DNA of 64,000 nt from the NCBI RefSeq assembly GCF_010093045.1, contig NZ_CP048115.1, positions 2,604,001 to 2,668,000 on the forward strand, in the 5' to 3' direction. The notes beneath the pieces were generated by a model. That model did no database searches and had not been told where the DNA came from. It saw only the letters and a list, made by a program, of their open reading frames with translations. This DNA is from Mucilaginibacter sp. 14171R-50 (GTDB lineage Bacteria > Bacteroidota > Bacteroidia > Sphingobacteriales > Sphingobacteriaceae). Below, piece by piece: positions 41,945 to 49,714 of the stretch. The position numbers and the translations under genes are program-made. The first letter of the stretch is position 1. Each line of letters begins with the position of its first letter.

Positions 41945-44755
41945 CTAATTGATGGTTTTTGCCTCGATATTGATCTTAAACGTTTGCGAAGCAACGTGGC
42001 CCTGCAGGTCAGTACCTTCCAGCTTTACAGTGTATGTGTCCGGCTTATCGGCAGCATAAAACCAAATTTTAGCCTTGCCTTCGTCGTCAGTTATAATGTT
42101 AGGCTCCCAGTTAATGGTTGTTCTTGTATCAATAATTGGCGAAGTGGTAACTGTGTACTTTGGTTTATAAAAGTCTCGTGGCAGGGTTATGGGCAAAGGC
42201 CTGTAGGCCAGGGTGCCCGGCGCGCTAATTGCAAAAGGGCCCGCCCCGCTGCGGGTGGTTATGGTCATAAATGTATGCAACCCTTCCAATATTTTAACCT
42301 CTTTAACATCGTCGGCACCCATTGTTTCTAAAAAATAGGTTATAAACTTGCGATAAGTCGTTGAGTCGCCGGTGAGCCTGTTCCCGTAAATAGATTGCAC
42401 GCTGCGGTTATCTATATAAACGTCGTAAATATACCGAGTGCCCAAAACAAAATTGGTCATTACAAATGGCTTTTTTAACTCATCTATGCCGCGATGAATG
42501 TAAGCCCTGTTCATTGCATCATCAGCATAGTAGGATGCTTCACGGAAATTTTTAAATTTCTCCCTGATGAGGGATAATAAACTTCGTTTTTTTGCAGCTA
42601 TCAGTTCGATCTCATTTAGTTCGCGTATGGGGTGCCCGTATTCAAAATTGTTTACAAATCCCATATTAATGGGCTCTTTTTTCGCCCTGATGGTAACTTC
42701 TTTAAGTTGCCTGTTCTTAAAACTTAAGGGTTGCTGGTTAAGCGGTGCATCGGGGGCCGGTTTATTAAAATATTTAACCATAAGGCTATCGCTGCTGCCG
42801 GCAAACCATGGTTTGCTTACGGGCATATTATCAGACAAGGCTACATTGGCAGGGGTAAACTCATCTACAATGATACCGGCACCCATTTCTTTACCTTTTT
42901 TATTGTGCACCTTAATGGTGTAGGCAATAGTATCAAAAAAGGGCAGGTCATTAAATATAAAGCGACCGAGCTCATTGCTGGTGGTATCAATGGCTACCAG
43001 GCCGTTTTTTTTGCTGGATGCAAATAACGTAACCTTTGCCCCTTTTATAGGTTTTTTAAACAAGTTTTCCAGTTTACCAGCCACGTGGTTATCGGTCTCG
43101 GCCTCAAATTTAGGTTTGGATGGAACAGGGGCCAGGGACCAGTCATATCCCGTCCAGCCCTGGGTTAATAGCAAGTTATCCAATGCCTTGCGCGCCGAAG
43201 CCTCTGCCGTGTTAAAATACCAGCCCGGGCTTTCAATGTACCCGGTCATTTCGGATGTCAGCAGCATCTGGCTCCTGATATCGTTATCGTTAATATCGGT
43301 TTTTATATAATTATCGGCAGTTACTGTGGCCGAAAAATTGCCCTTAACCGGCTCGCCGAGCTCATTTTTTACCGTAAACGCAAGGGCCATACTATCTTTT
43401 GGATTAAATGCCGGTTTGTTTGTATTTAAGCTGACGCTTAAATTGTTGTGCCGGTCAATAAATATCCTGCGCTGGTTAAGCGGCTTGTCGTTTTCGTCAA
43501 GCAGGGTAAAGGCGGCAATTCCGGTACCGAATTTGTTCGCAGGTATCTTCAGGTTAAAAAAGCCGCGGCTTATATCTACAGGCGTGGCGAAAACCACCTG
43601 ATCTTTTATTTCGGCTATCAATGTGTAATGCCTTTTTAGCAAAGCCGTATCAAGCATGGCTGTAATATATAAACTTATCGAATCGGGCTTGCTTAGGTTG
43701 TCAATTCTGAGGGCGGTGCCTGCCGGCCTTACCGCCGGCAGCTCTGCTTTGAAGGCTTTGCCCGATGCGGTGCGTAAAGCCGCATAGTATTTATTGCCGG
43801 GTTGCGGCAATAACATAAAGCTGCCCATACCCTTATGTAACGATGTTATCTGGGCAACTACTTCATTTTGGCTGTTTTTTACCTCTCCGCTGATATCCTC
43901 GCCATAGCCTGATGTGTTAATGGCCTTAAAAGCCACCTTGTTATATATCCCCGCTACCATGTTGCCGCCTTCGGGGAAAAATTGCAGGTCGATGTCCGCC
44001 GCCGCGTCAATTATTATGGGCAACGTTTGCCTTATGCGGGTGTTTTTATCAGTTACCATTAATTGCAAGCCGCCTTTCAAAACGGCGTTGTCGATAGTAA
44101 AGGATGTGTTAAGGTTGCCTGCATCGGTAGTGGTAAATTTTTTACTGAGGATACGTTTTCCCGCTGCGGCAATCACCACCTCAACATCATGAAAGGGCAG
44201 CGCCATCTTTTTAGCATTGCTGAGGTTTAGAGACAGGTTTACCTGCGCATCGTTGGCAGTTTGTTTTATTTCGTGCTGTTCGTTTATTAAAAGCATATTA
44301 TTAGCCCCGGCACCGCCTATGTACACCAATTTTGAGAAAAAAAGCCCGGTGCCGAAATTCTGCATCCAATTGGTGTAGGCGCGCATGGTGTAAGTACCGG
44401 TGGGGATAGTTTTATCCAGCAGTATATCGCCATTGCCAAGCCCGTCCTGCACGGGTATAATAACACGTTTTACCAATTTACTGCTATCATTTATCAGCTC
44501 AATATATACCTTAGCGCTTTGACGCGAAGGGAAAAGGGCAGCGTTTAAAGTGTATGCTTTAAACCAAATGGTATCGGTAACATTATAATAAGGTTTATCT
44601 GTATGCAGGTAAAGCTTTTCTGAGGGCATCACACTAAAAAAAGTGTCGGCCCGGCTAATTAGTTTCTTTCCACCACTTTGGGGCGATTGTGCCCGGCCAA
44701 TCATAGCATGCGATAGTAAAATGATAAGCAGGAAAAATGAAAATGAGTTTTTCAT
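41945..44755 (-). CDS. Exported MG2-domain / TonB-plug-like protein, paralogue 1
   Basis: The start at 44755 ('MKNSFSFFLLIILLSHAMIG') gives a clean signal peptide; nine codons further upstream the frame has another ATG. The mature protein of 936 residues has the same order as its neighbour: MG2 ('SEKLYLHTDKPYYNVTDTIW', 'TYTMRAYTNWMQNFG'), middle beta domains, a carboxypeptidase-regulatory-like domain ('VAGKLENLFKKPIKGAKVTL'), a plug-like stretch ('LKEVTIRAKKEPINMG') and the end 'NIITDDEGKAKIWFYAADKP'. Identity with the neighbour is high at both ends and low in the plug-like region, which suggests a variable partner or ligand site. It is divergent from pyrR. Confidence 0.85.
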   Translation of the reverse strand: MKNSFSFFLLIILLSHAMIGRAQSPQSGGKKLISRADTFFSVMPSEKLYLHTDKPYYNVTDTIWFKAYTLNAALFPSRQSAKVYIELINDSSKLVKRVIIPVQDGLGNGDILLDKTIPTGTYTMRAYTNWMQNFGTGLFFSKLVYIGGAGANNMLLINEQHEIKQTANDAQVNLSLNLSNAKKMALPFHDVEVVIAAAGKRILSKKFTTTDAGNLNTSFTIDNAVLKGGLQLMVTDKNTRIRQTLPIIIDAAADIDLQFFPEGGNMVAGIYNKVAFKAINTSGYGEDISGEVKNSQNEVVAQITSLHKGMGSFMLLPQPGNKYYAALRTASGKAFKAELPAVRPAGTALRIDNLSKPDSISLYITAMLDTALLKRHYTLIAEIKDQVVFATPVDISRGFFNLKIPANKFGTGIAAFTLLDENDKPLNQRRIFIDRHNNLSVSLNTNKPAFNPKDSMALAFTVKNELGEPVKGNFSATVTADNYIKTDINDNDIRSQMLLTSEMTGYIESPGWYFNTAEASARKALDNLLLTQGWTGYDWSLAPVPSKPKFEAETDNHVAGKLENLFKKPIKGAKVTLFASSKKNGLVAIDTTSNELGRFIFNDLPFFDTIAYTIKVHNKKGKEMGAGIIVDEFTPANVALSDNMPVSKPWFAGSSDSLMVKYFNKPAPDAPLNQQPLSFKNRQLKEVTIRAKKEPINMGFVNNFEYGHPIRELNEIELIAAKKRSLLSLIREKFKNFREASYYADDAMNRAYIHRGIDELKKPFVMTNFVLGTRYIYDVYIDNRSVQSIYGNRLTGDSTTYRKFITYFLETMGADDVKEVKILEGLHTFMTITTRSGAGPFAISAPGTLAYRPLPITLPRDFYKPKYTVTTSPIIDTRTTINWEPNIITDDEGKAKIWFYAADKPDTYTVKLEGTDLQGHVASQTFKINIEAKTIN

Positions 44756-44854
44756 TAGCGCAGGTATTAGGTGATAGAGCAATTTAACAATATTTCGCCT
44801 TAATAAAAAATGCGAAGCTTAAGTAGAGGTTAATCAAAACTCAAAACTATTTTT

Positions 44855-44862
44855 TACCTTTG
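44855..44862 (+). promoter_or_regulatory. -7 box TACCTTTG of pyrR
   Basis: This is a perfect TAnnTTTG box 18 bases before the pyrR ATG at 44881. A weak TTAATC is at -33. Confidence 0.5.
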
Positions 44863-44880
44863 CCCAAATCCACCCACACG

Positions 44881-45429
44881 ATGCAAAACCTAACGCTGCT
44901 CGACGGTCAAAAATTCCAAATCACAATTCAGCGTTTATGTCGTCAGTTAATAGAAAATCATAACGATTTTTCAGGTTCGGTTTTAATTGGCATACAGCCA
45001 CGGGGCATTTACCTGGCCAAGCGCGTAGCCGAGGAACTCAGAAAGATATTACCGGATAGCACGATAGAACAGGGCGACCTCGACATTACCTTTTACCGCG
45101 ACGATTTTCGCCGGCAGGGGTCTCCGCTGGTGCCCAACCAAACTAAAATAGATTTTATTATAGAGGGTAAAAAAGTAGTTATGCTGGATGATGTGCTTTG
45201 GACAGGCCGCACCATCCGTGCCGCTATGGATGCCATGCAGGCATTCGGCAGGCCCGAAAAGGTGGAGCTGCTGGCGCTGGTTGACAGGCGCTACTCGCGG
45301 CACATACCGGTATCGGCAGATTATGTTGGGATAGAGGTTGACTCCATCGCATCGCAAAAGGTTGTGGTAAGCTGGAAGGAAACCGATGGCGAGGATAGGA
45401 TAGTGCTGGTATCAGAAGCGAAAGAATGA
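44881..45429 (+). CDS. pyrR: PyrR: pyrimidine operon regulator / uracil phosphoribosyltransferase
   Basis: The start at 44881 ('MQNLTLLDGQKFQI') is chosen; the frame upstream to 44860 would use a TTG inside the -7 box. The 182-residue protein has the PRPP-binding motif 'MLDDVLWTGRTIRAAMDA' around 98-115 and 'GIQPRGIYLAKRVAEEL' near the start, both typical of PyrR. In Gram-positives PyrR binds pyr mRNA; in Bacteroidota its regulatory action is less clear. pyrB is the next pyrimidine gene but is separated by a cassette with inverted-repeat ends. Confidence 0.93.
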   Translation: MQNLTLLDGQKFQITIQRLCRQLIENHNDFSGSVLIGIQPRGIYLAKRVAEELRKILPDSTIEQGDLDITFYRDDFRRQGSPLVPNQTKIDFIIEGKKVVMLDDVLWTGRTIRAAMDAMQAFGRPEKVELLALVDRRYSRHIPVSADYVGIEVDSIASQKVVVSWKETDGEDRIVLVSEAKE

Positions 45430-45430
45430 T

Positions 45431-45450
45431 ACTTATAAATGCTTATAAGT
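45431..45450. other. ACTTATAA-ATGC-TTATAAGT hairpin behind pyrR
   Basis: A perfect 8-bp stem with a 4-base loop begins one base after the pyrR stop. There is no T-run, so a terminator role is doubtful; it may mark the edge of the inserted cassette or the original pyrR-pyrB junction. Confidence 0.45.
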
Positions 45451-45457
45451 TAGACAT

Positions 45458-45915
45458 AATATCGAACACCGAATGTTGAATGTAAAATGTCGAAATAGTA
45501 GAAATGACAACAGCTAAATATGATTTGGAAGAAAGATTGATAGACTTTGCCATAATCATATCAGACATTGTTGAGGGCTTGCCCGCTACGAGGATAGGTA
45601 ATTACATCGCCGGCCAATTGATAAGATCAGGTTGTTCTCCGGCATTAAATTACGGAGAGGCACAATCTGCCGAATCACGAAATGATTTTATTCATAAGAT
45701 GAAGGTTATTTTAAAGGAGTTAAGAGAATCATTGATCTCTTTAAAAATTACCGAAAGGAAAATGCTTTATAATTTGGAAAAAGTAGTTAATGCAAAAAAC
45801 GAATGTAACCAGTTAGTAGCAATTTTTGTAAAGAGTATAGAAACAGCTAAGAAAAATAATTTAGTAAAATGAGTTTATTTCGTTATTCGAAATTCAAAAT
45901 TCATTATTCGATATT
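45458..45915. mobile_element. 458-bp cassette with 40-bp terminal inverted repeats carrying a four-helix-bundle gene
   Basis: The left end starts AATATCGAACACCGAATG (45458-45497), and the right end is its imperfect inverse, ending ATTATTCGATATT (45876-45915). The two 40-base ends agree at about 31 positions. The only gene inside is the four-helix-bundle protein. The element lies between pyrR and pyrB and ends seven bases before the pyrB ATG. No transposase and no obvious target duplication are seen. The related hairpin at 1690-1778 looks like an empty version. Movement is an inference. Confidence 0.65.
45504..45872 (+). CDS. Four-helix-bundle protein (23S rRNA intervening-sequence type)
   Basis: The protein has 122 residues and is entirely helical. 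Its pattern, 'RLIDFAIIISDIVEGLPATR', 'IAGQLIRSGCSPALNYGEAQ' and 'RNDFIHKMKVILKELRESL', is that of the TIGR02436 four-helix family. Relatives are found inside 23S rRNA intervening sequences, and a related fold is the Avd accessory protein of diversity-generating retroelements. The 'R-S-...-N-Y-x-E-A' stretch is the best conserved part of the family. No reverse transcriptase or variable repeat is present here. The gene fills nearly all of the cassette between the two inverted repeats. Its base composition is more AT-rich than pyrR and pyrB. Confidence 0.88.
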   Translation: MTTAKYDLEERLIDFAIIISDIVEGLPATRIGNYIAGQLIRSGCSPALNYGEAQSAESRNDFIHKMKVILKELRESLISLKITERKMLYNLEKVVNAKNECNQLVAIFVKSIETAKKNNLVK

Positions 45916-45922
45916 TTAAAAT

Positions 45923-46846
45923 ATGGCTTTAAGCACAAGGCACCTATTAGGAATTAAGGATTTGAACCGATCAGATATCGAACTGATATTTGAGACCGCC
46001 GATAATTTTAAAACGGTACTGAACAGGCCGATAAAAAAGGTGCCCTCGCTGCGCGACGTAACCATAGCCAATATCTTTTTCGAGAACTCTACACGCACCC
46101 GCCTGTCGTTTGAACTGGCCGAAAAAAGGCTATCGGCTGATGTAGTGAATTTTGCCGCTTCTTCATCATCGGTTAGCAAGGGCGAAACACTGATAGATAC
46201 TGTTAACAACATACTGGCCATGAAGGTTGATATGGTGGTTATGCGCCACCCGTATGCCGGTGCCGGCATCTTCCTGAGTAAGCATGTAAAGGCCCAGATA
46301 GTGAATGCGGGCGACGGCGCGCACGAGCACCCCACCCAGGCGCTGCTTGATGCCTTTTCTATCCGCGAGCGATATGGTGACGTAGCAGGCAAAAAGGTGG
46401 TGATAGTAGGGGATATCCTGCACTCGCGCGTGGCGCTGTCAAACATACTTTGCCTTAAGCAATTAGGGGCAGAGGTAATGGTTTGCGGGCCAACAACGCT
46501 TATACCCAAATACATTGGCTCGCTTGGTGTAAAGGTTGAGCACAACCTGGTAAAAGCGCTAAACTGGTGCGATGTGGCCAATATGCTGCGCATCCAACTG
46601 GAACGTCAGGATATCAAATACTTCCCATCACTGCGCGAATACACGATGATGTTCGGACTTAACAAGCAGATACTTGACGGGCTTGATAAAGAGATAACCG
46701 TAATGCACCCCGGCCCCATAAACAGGGGCGTGGAGATTACCAGCGACGTAGCCGATAGTAAGCAATCCATCATCCTGGACCAGGTAGAGAACGGCGTGGC
46801 CATACGCATGGCGGTGCTTTACCTGCTGGCGGGGCAAACAGCGTGA
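45923..46846 (+). CDS. pyrB: Aspartate carbamoyltransferase catalytic chain
   Basis: This 307-residue enzyme catalyses carbamoyl phosphate + aspartate to carbamoyl aspartate, the committed step of pyrimidine synthesis. Signature sites: 'STRTRLSFELAEKRL' binding carbamoyl phosphate, 'DGAHEHPTQALLDAF', and 'MHPGPINRGVEI' near the end. Length is normal. The ATG follows the right inverted repeat of the cassette by only seven bases, so its natural leader has been replaced by the element. The stop overlaps the GTG start of the next gene (GTGA). Confidence 0.96.
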   Translation: MALSTRHLLGIKDLNRSDIELIFETADNFKTVLNRPIKKVPSLRDVTIANIFFENSTRTRLSFELAEKRLSADVVNFAASSSSVSKGETLIDTVNNILAMKVDMVVMRHPYAGAGIFLSKHVKAQIVNAGDGAHEHPTQALLDAFSIRERYGDVAGKKVVIVGDILHSRVALSNILCLKQLGAEVMVCGPTTLIPKYIGSLGVKVEHNLVKALNWCDVANMLRIQLERQDIKYFPSLREYTMMFGLNKQILDGLDKEITVMHPGPINRGVEITSDVADSKQSIILDQVENGVAIRMAVLYLLAGQTA

Positions 46847-47505
46847 AGGCTATAGTTAAAAAAACTCATGAGTTTTTAAATGAAAACTTCCCAGGTTTAG
46901 ATTTTCGAATACCTTTATTTTATAACTGGGATAACGCCCTACGCTTTGATCTGGAACATGAAATTGATGATGATCCAGATTCGGTATTCTACTTCAGCGA
47001 AGTAATTAAACGGGCTATTACTCTTTTTGAGGAATCTTTTGCGCCTGACGACCAAGCTTTTTTTATTTTAAGGCAGTACAAATTGAAAAGGCGTAAAATA
47101 AGGGTAGGGAATTACTTTTTTAAACAGTTATCGGATTTTAAAAAAGATGATGTTAATTATTACACCACAAAATCGTTTAGTCAACCCAACGAGGACTTGA
47201 TTGACGCATCTAACGTAGCATTAGGGAAGATTAAAGTTAGCCAACTCAATTACAGTAATGTCTTATCCGCAATCGCTTTATCGTACCAACCTACTGTAAA
47301 GTCTTTTGAAAGATTTTCTGACATAAATTTACCTTTTCAGATATTTTTTATCAATATCGAAAAAAAGCTTATTTTTCATATGTATGATAATCGGGGGCTG
47401 GATATTTTAGGCAGTAATATCGACAATATTAAACCGCATTATACTAAATTTAATGATTGGATATTAGACTACGACAGAATGAAGATCAATCATATATTTG
47501 AATAA
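46843..47505 (+). CDS. DUF3885-like protein, 220 aa
   Basis: It starts with GTG overlapping the pyrB stop as GTGA, so translation is probably coupled; the N-terminal wording ('FLNENFPGLDFRIPLFYNWD') supports this start. The C-terminal end 'MYDNRGLDILGSNIDNIKPHYTKFNDWILDYDRMKI' (quoted in parts: 'MYDNRGLDILG', 'YTKFNDWILDYDRMKI') is like DUF3885 proteins. It is soluble, of unknown function. Base composition is visibly more AT-rich than pyrB, suggesting later arrival. Confidence 0.7.
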   Translation: MKAIVKKTHEFLNENFPGLDFRIPLFYNWDNALRFDLEHEIDDDPDSVFYFSEVIKRAITLFEESFAPDDQAFFILRQYKLKRRKIRVGNYFFKQLSDFKKDDVNYYTTKSFSQPNEDLIDASNVALGKIKVSQLNYSNVLSAIALSYQPTVKSFERFSDINLPFQIFFINIEKKLIFHMYDNRGLDILGSNIDNIKPHYTKFNDWILDYDRMKINHIFE

Positions 47506-47528
47506 CGTTATTACTGACCGGAAACATC

Positions 47529-48098
47529 ATGATAGTAGCTTTATACGGCAAACGAGTCCATGCGTGGCTGATGTTCTTAAGCAAGTTTCAAGCCGGTATA
47601 TTATATTTTTTAATGACAGCCATCCCCGTCATCGCAGTTTATTTAATTGCAGGGGTTTTGTTTTACCACAATTATTGGGGAGCTTTTAAAGATGCTGGCT
47701 TTTTACTTGTGGTGTTATCTATGGATGCCATTTATGGAGCGATCTTTTTTAAAGAAAAAGCGTTTAAAAAAACAAAAAAGGAGCAGGAATTATCAACCGG
47801 GGAATCACCACCCGGTAATATAAGTAACTCGGAATTTATAGTACATTGGGGGAAGAAACGTAAAGCGGGCATATTAAGATACGTAATTTTTAACGGACTT
47901 TTTGCCGCCTTTGCATTGATTTTCCCGGTTTCGTTTTTATTATATCCCTATGCACAATCAACAGTTAACCCTTTCACGGATCTAAGCGACATGTTAGCTT
48001 TTATTTTGAAATGCTTTTGCATTGGTTTTTTTGCAGGTGCTGCTTATTATGTGCTGTCGTGGTATTTAAACGAGCGGCATTTTAAACGCCTTATTTAA
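47529..48098 (+). CDS. Hypothetical membrane protein, 189 aa
   Basis: Four likely membrane helices are visible ('ILYFLMTAIPVIAVYLIAGVL', 'FLLVVLSMDAIYGAIFF', 'YVIFNGLFAAFALIFPVSFLL', 'CFCIGFFAGAAYYVLSWYL', each near 20 residues), with a Lys-rich loop between the second and third. There is no family match by eye. It lies 23 bases after the DUF3885-like gene with the same AT-rich composition, so the two probably belong together. Confidence 0.65.
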   Translation: MIVALYGKRVHAWLMFLSKFQAGILYFLMTAIPVIAVYLIAGVLFYHNYWGAFKDAGFLLVVLSMDAIYGAIFFKEKAFKKTKKEQELSTGESPPGNISNSEFIVHWGKKRKAGILRYVIFNGLFAAFALIFPVSFLLYPYAQSTVNPFTDLSDMLAFILKCFCIGFFAGAAYYVLSWYLNERHFKRLI

Positions 48099-48202
48099 CC
48101 AACCACGAATATATATACTTAGTTTTTGACGCCTAATTCTTTTAAAAAGAACCGTGTATGTTATATCAAGGCTATTTTGTAAAATGCAAACTGCTGTATA
48201 TC

Positions 48203-48252
48203 AAGTGTTCACGAATGTTCACGGTGTTCACGTGGCGCGAACGTGAACACTT
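48203..48252. repeat. GTTCACG repeat block, copy 2 of the GTGTTCA/TGAACAC family
   Basis: Three direct GTTCACG units (48207, 48217, 48226) and one inverted CGTGAAC (48242) make an outer inverted repeat AAGTGTTCACG / CGTGAACACTT. It shares GAACGTGAACACTT with the repeat at 2775-2814. It lies in the 157-bp gap between convergent genes. Confidence 0.65.
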
Positions 48253-48255
48253 TTA

Positions 48256-49560
48256 TTAGTTTTTAAGCATCCGCCCGGCTACCTCCAATCCACTGCTTAA
48301 GGCAGCTTCAACCGTGCCCATTGCTGCGCCTTCGTACAGGTATTCGCCGGTAAAATATATCGTATCTTCCACAGGGGTGTTCAAGATCTTGCGCGCTTCA
48401 GGTGCTTCAATGGTGTCGTAAGCGTAAGAGCCACGGGCAAATGGATCGGCCGTCCAGTTCATAACCCTGTAAGCGATCAGTTTGCCTTTCAGTTCTTCAA
48501 AATCCCGCTTAAAAATATTGGCTAACGATTGCAGGCCTTGCATCATTATCTCTTTATCAGGGGTATCGGTTTTCCCGGCAGCAGCGGGGCCACCTATCCA
48601 GCCGGTAAGCACGTTCGACTCATCAGGCACCTGCGTCCACCAGGTGGGTATTTCCTCATCGCTAAAAAGGTAACCCATTTCATCAATGTTTTTGCCTGCC
48701 ATTTCGCGCGTTTTAACATCCAGCCAAAAAGCGCTGTCAAACTCAAACAAAAGCTTTATTACCGCGCCAAAGCCCATTTGCATTATGGCGTTTGTATGTG
48801 CGGATAAAGGGGGATCAAAAGTTATAGCGCCTGCTTCGCCTGTTTTAACTTGCAAAACACCTAAGGGCATTGCTATCAGCAATCGATCGGCGGTGAATTT
48901 AGCACCGTCATCGGTTATAACGTCTACACTTTCCTTCTGCCAGATTATCTTTTTAGCCACAGTATTCAAAAATATCTCGCCGCCGTTTGCCTTGCACTCA
49001 TTGGCCAGGTAATTTATCATGGCGCAATAACCGCCAACAACGCGGTGCTGGGCATTTTCATCCTCATGTTGCCACTCGTTGCGCAGGGCAAAAGCGCTGG
49101 CCTCGCCCGGGTCGGCAGTATCATAGCCCGATACGTAATTCCAAACCGAATCACGAAGTTCTTTGTATCTATCCCCCGGAAACTCTTTTAGCAAAAAGTC
49201 GTGGATATTTATATCATGTTCCAGTTGGTTAAGGCGCTCCATAAGCAGGTCCCAATCCTTCACTACCATGCTGTTCTCTTCAAATTTGCCATTATCAAAC
49301 CGCCACATTTCAGCGTTAGCGCTTCGCAAATCTATACCTGCCTCGTTTAACAGGGTAAGCGTAACCGGCAGGTCGCCATGAACAAATTCGGCGCCTAACT
49401 CGGTATGCTTGAAAAAATATACATTGTTTACACTGTAAATGCGCCCGCCGGTACGGTCGCGGGCTTCCAGTATGGTAACTTGCCTGCCTGCTTTGCTCAA
49501 GGTACGCGCAGCCATTAATCCCGCGGCGCCGGCCCCTATTATTAAGATATTGTTTTTCAT
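48256..49560 (-). CDS. Flavin monoamine oxidase-family oxidoreductase
   Basis: The start at 49560 ('MKNNILIIGAGAAGLMAART') places the FAD-binding GxGxxG motif at residues 9-14; a longer frame to 49602 adds 14 unlikely residues. The 434-residue protein continues with 'LEARDRTGGRIYSV' (second FAD contact) and ends with the family stretch 'IYFTGEYLYEGAAMGTVEAALSSG'. It oxidises amines or related compounds with O2; the substrate is unknown. No quinone or heme partner is adjacent. It is divergent from the alpha-glucan genes. Confidence 0.9.
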   Translation of the reverse strand: MKNNILIIGAGAAGLMAARTLSKAGRQVTILEARDRTGGRIYSVNNVYFFKHTELGAEFVHGDLPVTLTLLNEAGIDLRSANAEMWRFDNGKFEENSMVVKDWDLLMERLNQLEHDINIHDFLLKEFPGDRYKELRDSVWNYVSGYDTADPGEASAFALRNEWQHEDENAQHRVVGGYCAMINYLANECKANGGEIFLNTVAKKIIWQKESVDVITDDGAKFTADRLLIAMPLGVLQVKTGEAGAITFDPPLSAHTNAIMQMGFGAVIKLLFEFDSAFWLDVKTREMAGKNIDEMGYLFSDEEIPTWWTQVPDESNVLTGWIGGPAAAGKTDTPDKEIMMQGLQSLANIFKRDFEELKGKLIAYRVMNWTADPFARGSYAYDTIEAPEARKILNTPVEDTIYFTGEYLYEGAAMGTVEAALSSGLEVAGRMLKN

Positions 49561-49714
49561 ACGATAGGCGCGCAAATTAAAAGGAATAGCCTGAAGATGC
49601 AAAAAATCGTTTAGCTCTCCATTCGGTTAATATAAGTCGCTTTAAAAAGCAAGTATTTACAAAGGCTATCAATGTTTGTATTATTTTAGCCCAACTCAAA
49701 AACGTGTCAACTAC

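Noticed and set aside
39146..44755. The two large proteins as TonB-dependent receptors
   Set aside because: They have plug-like wording but no beta-barrel or C-terminal aromatic barrel signature; MG-type domains dominate.
45504..45872. Four-helix protein as the Avd part of a diversity-generating retroelement
   Set aside because: No reverse transcriptase, template repeat or variable repeat is found in the window.
45916..46593. 225-residue minus frame opposite pyrB
   Set aside because: pyrB has all active-site motifs; the minus frame is Ser/Thr-rich shadow sequence.
48203..48252. GTTCACG repeats as a CRISPR array
   Set aside because: Units are only seven bases, spacing is 9-10 bases and no cas genes are present.
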